From Formivibrio sp. (GTDB taxonomy: Bacteria > Pseudomonadota > Gammaproteobacteria > Burkholderiales > Chitinibacteraceae): 52,042 nucleotides of DNA. Positions 46,154-52,042 of the stretch are shown in pieces. The stretch's first letter is position 1. Every line of letters begins with the position of its first letter. Position numbers and translations under genes: made by a program. The notes beneath the pieces are model-generated. The model had not been told where the DNA came from. It searched no databases and saw nothing but the letters and a program-made list of their open reading frames with translations. The stretch lies in the NCBI GenBank assembly GCA_031291275.1, contig JARLJJ010000180.1, positions 1-52,042 of the forward strand. The letters are read 5' to 3'.

Positions 46154-46948
46154 ATGATTCGACGCATGTTTTGGGGTCTGTTGCCCATTCTATTCAGTCT
46201 CGGTTCAGCTGCCGCAGCGGGTCCCGACTGTACCCGCCCGTTTACCTTGGCATTGCATGATCACGGACTGCTTTATTCCGCAGACACGGACACGGGAATT
46301 GACAAGGATTTTGCCGATGAATTGATCCGTCGCAGCGGATGCCAAATCAATGTCACTCTCATGTCGCGCAATCGCATTTGGCAACTGATTGAATCCGGTG
46401 CTCTTGATTTCAGTTTGTCCGGCATCACCAATGCCGAGCGCGATCAGTTTGCATCCTTTGCCTGGTATGTCAGCAACAAGTACTACTTGCTGGTCCGTCA
46501 GGATTCCGGCATCCGCCGATTGGCCGATTTCGAGCGGAGCAAACAGTTCCAACTTGGCATCATTCGCAGCTTTCGTTACAGCGAATCGGCCAATCGGCTG
46601 GTCGATAAATTGCAGGCCGTGCATCGTGTAAGCCAAGCCAATGGTCTTGAACCACTCTATCAGACACTTCTGCTTAATCGTATCCAGGGCATGATCATCG
46701 AACCGTTCGATTATCCAGCGCTTGAAGAGAAGAAAATCCGTGATATCACGCGGATCATCGAGTTTGATGATCCTGCGGTACTTCATGGCCTCATCATGTC
46801 GAAGAAATCATTGCCCGTGGCGGAGCAAGAAAAGTGGCGCGGATTGGTGAATGACATGCGTGCCGATGGCACTGTGCGTCGTATTTTCGAGAAATACTTT
46901 AAGCCTGACATGGCTGCATCCATGACTGATTTTCAGGTCCCGCCATGA
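46154..46948 (+). CDS. Periplasmic solute-binding protein, family 3, paired with a c-di-GMP protein
   Basis: A 264-residue periplasmic binding protein. The signal peptide is MIRRMFWGLLPILFSLGSAAAA, and the mature part begins GPDCTRPFTLALHDHG. It has the two-lobe SBP_bac_3 layout, with DKDFADELIRRSGCQINVTLM and SLSGITNAERDQFASFAWYV in lobe one and IRSFRYSESANRLVDKLQAV in the cross-over. Cys residues 26 and 56 may form a disulfide. No transporter is adjacent; its stop codon overlaps the start of a CHASE-PAS-GGDEF-EAL gene (ATGA). It probably presents a periplasmic ligand to that sensor or acts in parallel with it. The ligand is unknown. GGTG five bases upstream is the only ribosome-binding site. 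Confidence 0.85.
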   Translation: MIRRMFWGLLPILFSLGSAAAAGPDCTRPFTLALHDHGLLYSADTDTGIDKDFADELIRRSGCQINVTLMSRNRIWQLIESGALDFSLSGITNAERDQFASFAWYVSNKYYLLVRQDSGIRRLADFERSKQFQLGIIRSFRYSESANRLVDKLQAVHRVSQANGLEPLYQTLLLNRIQGMIIEPFDYPALEEKKIRDITRIIEFDDPAVLHGLIMSKKSLPVAEQEKWRGLVNDMRADGTVRRIFEKYFKPDMAASMTDFQVPP

Positions 46949-49900
46949 TTTTTACCCGCCTGATCTGGATTCCTTTGCTGATCTTGGCTTCTGCGCTTGG
47001 TGTTACTTGGATAGTCTGGGATCACGAACGGCAAGCCTCTCTCAATGAGGTGAATACCCAATTCGACCTTTCTCTGCGCGAGGCCGTTAGCCGTGTTGAT
47101 CAGCGCATGGCGACTTATGAGCAAATGTTGCGAGGCGCGCAGGGACTTTTTGCTGCAACAGGAAAGATGGATCGGGGCAATTTCCATGACTATGTTGATT
47201 CGCTCCAACTGGATGCCAATTTTTCGGGTGTTCAGACTATCGGTATCAGCGAATGGGTGCCTGTGACACGTAAAGCGGTTCATGTCAGTGCCATGCGCGG
47301 GCTCGGCTTCGGCGACTACACGATTCAGCCCGAGGGCGCGCGCCAAAACTATGCCCCCGTTATCCAGCGCGAACCGGACATCGGCGCAAATCGCACGCCA
47401 CTCGGCTTTGACCCCTGGTCGGACCCGGTGCGGCGCCTTGCCATGGAGAGGGCGCGTGACTCTGGCAACGTATCCATTTCTGGCAAAGTTCGGCTGGCAG
47501 TCAGTAGCGATGCCGATAATCGATCCGGTTTTGTCATGTATCTCCCGATCTATACGCGAGGCCTGCCTCACGGCACGGTTGCCCAACGCCGCGCCAACTT
47601 GATCGGCTGGGTTTACGCCTCTTTCCGTATTAACGATGTCATGGCCAGCCTGTATGGAGAACAAGCACCCGGACTCTCGCTGGCTATTTACGATGGTGTG
47701 GAACCGACTGCTTCTGCACTGCTTTACCGCTCTTTTGATGAATCCGGGCGGCAACAGCCAGCAGCCATCACGGCCAATGAGTATCTGGTCGTTGCAGGGC
47801 ATACCTGGACGCTTTCCATGAGTGCGCTGAAGGATTACAAATCGCGCTTTGGCCGAAATGCCGAATTGCTGATTGCCGTGACTGGCGTGGGACTTAGTCT
47901 GCTTCTGGCGTTGCTGGCCTGGTTAATGGTGACTGGACGCAGCCGTGCCATGCGTTTGGCCGAGACGATGACCAAGGAATTACGCGAGAGCGAAGAAAAA
48001 TTCCGCGCCATTGCCGACTGCACTGTCAACCTGGAAGTCTGGTGGGGACTGGATCGCAAGCCGCGCTGGATCAATCCTTCCGTCAAGGAATACACCGGTT
48101 ATACCGTGGACGAGTGTCTGGCGATGCCCGATTTTGCAGGCACCCTGGTTTATCCTGAAGATATGCCTCGGGTGGCCCCTGAGTTGCAAAAGGGAATACA
48201 GGGTTTGCGCGGTGATGATCTTGAGTTTCGATGTGTGCGCAAAGATGGTTCCCTGTTCTGGTTATCCCTTTCCTGGGTGCCGATTAGAGATGCCAAAGGC
48301 ATCTTTTCGGGTTTTCGCACCAGTGGGCGCGATATCACCGATCGCAAACAAGCAGAGGCTGAACTGCGTATCGCCGCCGTTGCTTTCGATTCGCTGGAAG
48401 GCCTGATTGTGACGGATGCCAATTGCGTTATCTTGCGCATCAATAAGGCGTTTACCGAAACGACGGGCTATACGGCCGAAGAACTGGTCGGCAAAACGCC
48501 GCGCGTGCTCAAATCTGGGCGACACAACGATGACTTTTATCGTGCCATGTGGGAATCGATTGTCCGTACGGGGGGATGGCAGGGCGAGATCTGGGACCGG
48601 CGCAAAAACGGCGAAATTTATCCCAAATGGCTGAGCATCTCGGCAGTGAAGGATAACGAAGGGTCAGTGACGCATTACATTGCTGCGCATCACGATATTT
48701 CCGCGCGCAAGAAGGCGGAGGAAAGAATCAATGAGTTGGCTTTTTTTGACCAACTGACCGGTTTGCCTAACAGGATTCTGCTGCAGGATCGCTTGCGACA
48801 GGCCATGACTGCCAGCGCCCGTGACGGCAGTTACGGTGCATTACTGTTCATCGATCTCGACAATTTCAAAACGCTCAATGACACCCTCGGTCATGACATG
48901 GGCGATTTGCTGCTGAAGCAGGTGGCCCAGCGGATGACGACTTGCGTACGCGAGGGAGATACCGTGGCGCGGCTTGGCGGCGATGAGTTCCTGGTGATGT
49001 TGTCCATTCTGAATACGAGCAAGCGCATTGCTGCGGCCAGTACGGAGACCATTGCCGACAAGATCCTCGCGGCGCTCAATCGCCCCTATCAGCTTGGCAG
49101 CGTCGCGTTCCACAGCACGCCGAGTATCGGTGCGGCTTTGTTCAGAGGTCAGCAGATCGCCATTGACGACCTGATGAAGCAAGCGGACCTTGCCATGTAC
49201 CGGGCCAAGGCGGCAGGTCGAAATACGGTTCGTTTCTTCGATCCAACGATGGAAACGGCCGTGATGGAGCGTGCAGTGCTGGAGCACGATCTGCGACTGG
49301 CGATAGATGAAAGCCAGTTCTTGCTCCATTATCAAGCCCAGGTTGAGAGCGAAAGCCAGTTGACGGGTGCCGAAGCGTTAATTCGCTGGCAGCATCCTCT
49401 TCGTGGCATGGTGCAGCCTGCCGAATTCATTGCCATGGCCGAAGAAATCGGTTTGATCTTGCCCTTGGGTGAATGGGTCTTGCACACGGCGTGTACACAA
49501 TTGGCCCAATGGGCTTCTCAATCGGAAATGGCTCACCTCACGATTGCGGTGAATGTCAGTGTGCATCAGTTTCGCCAGCGCGATTTTGTAGATCGCGTAC
49601 TGAACGTGCTCAGCCATACTGGCGCGAATCCACAGCGCTTGAAATTGGAACTCACTGAAAGTTTACTGGTATCGAATGTCGAAGATGTCATCGAGAAAAT
49701 GATTGCTCTAAAGGCCAAAGGAGTCGGTTTCGCATTGGATGATTTTGGTACAGGATTTTCATCGCTGACTTACCTGAAACGCTTGCCACTGGATCAGTTG
49801 AAGATTGACCAGTCTTTTGTGCGTGATGTGTTGACCGATCCTAACGATGCTGCCATCGCTAAAACTATCATTGCGCTCGCGCAGAGCCTTGGTTTGGAAG

Positions 49901-50034
49901 TCATTGCGGAGGGGGTTGAAATCGCTGCGCAGCGAGATTTCCTTTTCGGTGCAGGATGCCATGCCTACCAAGGCTATTTCTTCAGCCGGCCGCTTGCAGT
50001 GGATGATTTTGAGCAGTATGTATTGCAGAACTAG
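46945..50034 (+). CDS. CHASE-PAS-PAS-GGDEF-EAL membrane sensor for cyclic di-GMP
   Basis: A 1029-residue inner-membrane signalling protein. It has an N-terminal helix (3-20), a periplasmic CHASE domain (~45-240) and a second helix (~308-330, VTGVGLSLLLALLAWLMV). Two PAS domains follow (about 345-470 and 475-590), then GGDEF (motif near 677-681 in RLGGDEF) and EAL (near 809, GAEALIRW). GGDEF is intact and an RxxD inhibitory site (REGD) lies five residues before it. EAL has the catalytic Glu, DDFGTGFSS and KIDQSF motifs, so both synthase and phosphodiesterase activity are possible. It overlaps the upstream binding-protein gene and should respond to a periplasmic signal. Confidence 0.95.
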   Translation: MIFTRLIWIPLLILASALGVTWIVWDHERQASLNEVNTQFDLSLREAVSRVDQRMATYEQMLRGAQGLFAATGKMDRGNFHDYVDSLQLDANFSGVQTIGISEWVPVTRKAVHVSAMRGLGFGDYTIQPEGARQNYAPVIQREPDIGANRTPLGFDPWSDPVRRLAMERARDSGNVSISGKVRLAVSSDADNRSGFVMYLPIYTRGLPHGTVAQRRANLIGWVYASFRINDVMASLYGEQAPGLSLAIYDGVEPTASALLYRSFDESGRQQPAAITANEYLVVAGHTWTLSMSALKDYKSRFGRNAELLIAVTGVGLSLLLALLAWLMVTGRSRAMRLAETMTKELRESEEKFRAIADCTVNLEVWWGLDRKPRWINPSVKEYTGYTVDECLAMPDFAGTLVYPEDMPRVAPELQKGIQGLRGDDLEFRCVRKDGSLFWLSLSWVPIRDAKGIFSGFRTSGRDITDRKQAEAELRIAAVAFDSLEGLIVTDANCVILRINKAFTETTGYTAEELVGKTPRVLKSGRHNDDFYRAMWESIVRTGGWQGEIWDRRKNGEIYPKWLSISAVKDNEGSVTHYIAAHHDISARKKAEERINELAFFDQLTGLPNRILLQDRLRQAMTASARDGSYGALLFIDLDNFKTLNDTLGHDMGDLLLKQVAQRMTTCVREGDTVARLGGDEFLVMLSILNTSKRIAAASTETIADKILAALNRPYQLGSVAFHSTPSIGAALFRGQQIAIDDLMKQADLAMYRAKAAGRNTVRFFDPTMETAVMERAVLEHDLRLAIDESQFLLHYQAQVESESQLTGAEALIRWQHPLRGMVQPAEFIAMAEEIGLILPLGEWVLHTACTQLAQWASQSEMAHLTIAVNVSVHQFRQRDFVDRVLNVLSHTGANPQRLKLELTESLLVSNVEDVIEKMIALKAKGVGFALDDFGTGFSSLTYLKRLPLDQLKIDQSFVRDVLTDPNDAAIAKTIIALAQSLGLEVIAEGVEIAAQRDFLFGAGCHAYQGYFFSRPLAVDDFEQYVLQN

Positions 50035-50122
50035 CCACTGTACCGCTATACGACTATGTCCAGATTGAAGGGGCAAATTTGGGCAGCTGCTGGCTATTCA
50101 CGCTAGAGTCTATTGGCGAGTA

Positions 50123-50470
50123 TCAGTCTTTATCCTGAACTGATACCAGTTGTGCCGCCATTTCAGCCTGTGCCGCAAGGCGCTTTCCCACCTGTCCGCA
50201 AACCAGATTGCACAAATCAAAGATCGCGGGATCGGCAATCCGGTAATACACGGCATTTCCCCGTGCCTGTCTTTCCACGAAACCGCTTTTTGCCAGCAGG
50301 CTCAGATGCTTGGAGATATTGGCGGTTGTGCACCCCAGCAGCTCGGCCAGCTCGCCCACATTCCTGTCGCCCGCGCGCAGGGCATTCAATACTTTCAGAC
50401 GCATGGGTTCTGACAGCGCCTGAAAATAATTGGCGATATGGGCGATGGCGTTGTCGTCAAGGGTTTCCAT
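50123..50470 (-). CDS. ArsR-family transcriptional repressor
   Basis: A 115-residue winged-helix ArsR/SmtB-family regulator. The core is LSEPMRLKVLNALRAGDRNVGELAELLG followed by the recognition helix CTTANISKHLSLLAKSGFVE and the wing RQARGNAVYYRIAD. The metal-binding ELCVCDL of classical ArsR is missing. One Cys precedes the recognition helix and two more sit in DLCNLVCGQ of the last helix, so thiol or metal sensing is possible but unproven. It is divergent from an RND efflux operon whose promoter holds a 22-bp palindrome, its likely operator. The gap between them is 157 bases. Confidence 0.92.
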   Translation of the reverse strand: METLDDNAIAHIANYFQALSEPMRLKVLNALRAGDRNVGELAELLGCTTANISKHLSLLAKSGFVERQARGNAVYYRIADPAIFDLCNLVCGQVGKRLAAQAEMAAQLVSVQDKD

Positions 50471-50525
50471 GATGGTCTACACCTAGAAGGAATAACTTAT
50501 ATGCATAGAGTATCGTATTTTGTTG

Positions 50526-50554
50526 TTGACTGTTTAACTATTTAGTTAAACAAT
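50526..50554 (+). promoter_or_regulatory. Promoter with perfect palindromic operator (ArsR-type)
   Basis: TTGACT (50526-50531) and AACAAT (50549-50554) are 17 bases apart. Between and overlapping them lies a perfect palindrome, TGTTTAACTA with TAGTTAAACA around TT (50531-50552). A bound repressor would block RNA polymerase directly. The ArsR protein encoded on the other strand is the obvious ligand. Confidence 0.8.
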
Positions 50555-50627
50555 AAATAAAGAAGTGGCGCCGAGAATAATTCAGAAAGTGTTGCTTGTC
50601 GTTGAGACCCCGTTCGGAGCAATCAAG

Positions 50628-51656
50628 ATGCAAATGCAAAAAAAAGCAGTTCTGGTTCTGATGATGCTGAGTTCGGTGATCGCCGGCGCGGCGGAGCTGG
50701 CAACCGGGCTGGTGCGAGATACGCGTGGCGGTGACATTCATATTGCCGATGGCGTGGTGGAAGCCGTTCGCCAAAGCGTGATTTCCGCGCAAGTGGCCGG
50801 GCGCATTACCCAGTTGACGGTAAAAGCCGGTGATCGGGTGAAACAGGGTCAGGTGCTGGTCAAAATTGATAGCCAGGCGGCAACCCAGCAGGCCAACGTG
50901 AGTCTGGCCCAAGTCTCTGCCGCAAAAGCGCAGCTGGAAGTGGCACGCAAGGAGCTGGCACGGCAGCAACACCTGTTTCAGAAGCAATACATCAGTCAGG
51001 CCGCATTGGATCAGGCCGAAGCGCAATTCAAGGCGACCGAAGCCGGTGTGCGCGGCATGCTGGCACAAGCGGGAGCTGCCAATACCCAGACCGGTTTTTT
51101 CACCCTTGTCGCTCCTTATGCGGGCACGGTGGCGGAAGTATCGACGGAAGTGGGGGATATGGCCTTGCCTGGCAAACCGTTGCTGACCCTGTATGACCCC
51201 AGTGAAATGCGTGTGGTAGCGGCCTTGCCGCAGAGCAAGGTTACTCAACTGTCAGTGCAAGCGGTTGTCCGGCTGGAGTTGACCACCTTGCCCGATGCGC
51301 AACGCTGGCAGCAAGCCCGTTCGATCAATATTTTGCCGATGGCCGATGCAGGAAGCCAGACCATGCAGGTGCGCCTGGGTTTGCCGGCGCTGACTGTCCC
51401 GGTGACGCCAGGCATGTTTGCGCGCGCCTATTTCCCGCTGGCAGGAGACAAGCAAAGTCGCTTGCTGATCCCGCTTCGTGCGGTGGTCCATCGAACCGAG
51501 CTGACGGCTGTTTACGTGGTGACTCCCAAGGGGCAGGTTCAGTTACGGCAAGTACGCCTGGGCAAACAGCAGGGTGACGATATCGAGGCGCTGGCAGGGG
51601 TGAGCGCCGGTGAGCGCGTAGCGCTGGATCCGATTGCCGCATCCCGGATGCACTGA
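50628..51656 (+). CDS. RND efflux periplasmic adaptor (second operon)
   Basis: A 342-residue membrane-fusion protein. The start MQMQKKAVLVLMMLSSVIAGA has GGAG about nine bases upstream and gives a signal peptide without a lipobox. The lipoyl half AGRITQLTVKAGDRVKQGQVL, a coiled-coil hairpin (~85-130), the second half PYAGTVAEVSTEVGD and a beta-barrel follow. The order matches HlyD/AcrA adaptors of divergent RND systems. It is under the ArsR-type operator and precedes the permease by eleven bases. Substrate is unknown; the ArsR regulator may point to metals or reactive sulfur or toxic organics. Confidence 0.92.
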   Translation: MQMQKKAVLVLMMLSSVIAGAAELATGLVRDTRGGDIHIADGVVEAVRQSVISAQVAGRITQLTVKAGDRVKQGQVLVKIDSQAATQQANVSLAQVSAAKAQLEVARKELARQQHLFQKQYISQAALDQAEAQFKATEAGVRGMLAQAGAANTQTGFFTLVAPYAGTVAEVSTEVGDMALPGKPLLTLYDPSEMRVVAALPQSKVTQLSVQAVVRLELTTLPDAQRWQQARSINILPMADAGSQTMQVRLGLPALTVPVTPGMFARAYFPLAGDKQSRLLIPLRAVVHRTELTAVYVVTPKGQVQLRQVRLGKQQGDDIEALAGVSAGERVALDPIAASRMH

Positions 51657-51667
51657 GGAATTTGGTC

Positions 51668-52042
51668 ATGACAGAGCAAAAACTCGGTATCTCCGGTCGC
51701 ATCGCCCGATTTTTCCAGGCCGCCCAGATTACCCCCTTGCTGGCGCTGCTGGCCTTGCTGTTGGGTTTGTTCGCAGTGCTGGTGACCCCGCGCGAAGAAG
51801 AGCCGCAAATCAATGTGACCATGGCCAATGTGCTGATTCCTTTCCCCGGTGCCTCGGCCAAGGATGTGGAAGCCATGGTGGCCGGGCCGGCGGAGCAGGT
51901 ACTGTCACAGATTGCCAATGTGGAGCATGTGACGTCGGTGTCGCGTCCCGGCATGGCTGTGATTACGGTTCAGTTTGAAGTAGGCATCGCACGAACGGAA
52001 GCGCTGGTGCGGCTGTGGGATACGGTGCACTCGAATTCTGAC
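51668..52042 (+). CDS. RND efflux permease, N-terminal part (cut by window end)
   Basis: The first ~125 residues of an RND-superfamily permease; the frame is open to the last base. ATG at 51668 has GAGGA eight bases upstream. After a hydrophilic N-terminus comes one membrane helix (ITPLLALLALLLGLFAVLVTP) and the start of the first periplasmic loop (EEEPQINVTMANVLIPFPGASAKDVE), which has the PGAS/VE porter-domain opening. AcrB-like and metal-type RND pumps share this. The remaining ~900 residues lie outside, so the substrate class cannot be fixed. Confidence 0.92.
   Translation, partial: MTEQKLGISGRIARFFQAAQITPLLALLALLLGLFAVLVTPREEEPQINVTMANVLIPFPGASAKDVEAMVAGPAEQVLSQIANVEHVTSVSRPGMAVITVQFEVGIARTEALVRLWDTVHSNSD

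Overview
The window looks like a chromosomal segment of a betaproteobacterium. The reasons are a moderately GC-rich sequence, the hemA-prfA-grpE-dnaK-dnaJ order, sigma32-type heat-shock promoters with the spacing usual in Proteobacteria, RND pumps with an OprM-type outer-membrane partner, and a stand-alone RlmK-type methyltransferase. The family cannot be fixed from sequence reading alone; Neisseriales- or Burkholderiales-like groups are both possible. No prophage, transposase, integrase or CRISPR array was seen. The only clear small insertion-like element is a four-helix-bundle gene flanked by inverted G-rich repeats between dnaK and dnaJ.

Layout. 1-4.6 kb: the end of an IclR-type regulator, then OPT transporter, DUF1177 protein, AroM-like protein and dipeptidase E, which read as one peptide-utilisation operon closed by a bidirectional terminator. 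4.6-12.8 kb: mostly single genes (two flavoproteins, a YitT membrane protein, an orphan hexulose-phosphate-synthase-like protein, a host-attachment-family protein, an EamA exporter, a solute-binding protein, a GNAT acetyltransferase and a rhodanese). 12.9-16.8 kb: a cytoplasmic family-2 pectate lyase, a blue-light BLUF protein overlapping folE, and a divergent SDR. 16.9-17.3 kb: tRNA-Cys and two identical tRNA-Gly genes. 17.4-24.1 kb: hemA, prfA, grpE, dnaK, the inserted cassette and dnaJ.

24.1-33.8 kb: an eight-gene operon on the minus strand (peptide ABC transporter plus N-acyl-D-amino-acid deacylase, RidA and a D-serine-dehydratase-like PLP enzyme) with a divergent LysR regulator. It reads as import of N-acylated or D-residue peptides, release of the D-amino acid, PLP-dependent elimination, and RidA clearance of the enamine/imine. 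33.8-39.1 kb: DUF4870, coaD, an RlmK-type methyltransferase, a DEDDh exonuclease/GIY-YIG fusion, a PIG-L deacetylase and a TatD nuclease. 39.1-45.7 kb: a TetR-controlled tripartite RND efflux operon with a palindromic operator. 45.7-50.0 kb: a long leader, then a periplasmic binding protein overlapping a CHASE-PAS-PAS-GGDEF-EAL protein, probably one c-di-GMP signalling unit. 50.1-52.0 kb: an ArsR-family regulator divergent from a second RND operon, with a perfect 22-bp palindrome filling the promoter spacer; the permease gene runs off the end.

The observations most worth following are the dnaK/dnaJ cassette and the missing ribosome-binding site of dnaJ behind it, the overlapping folE-BLUF pair, the OPT-DUF1177-AroM-PepE pathway of unknown substrate, the binding-protein/c-di-GMP pair, and the orphan hexulose-phosphate-synthase-like gene.
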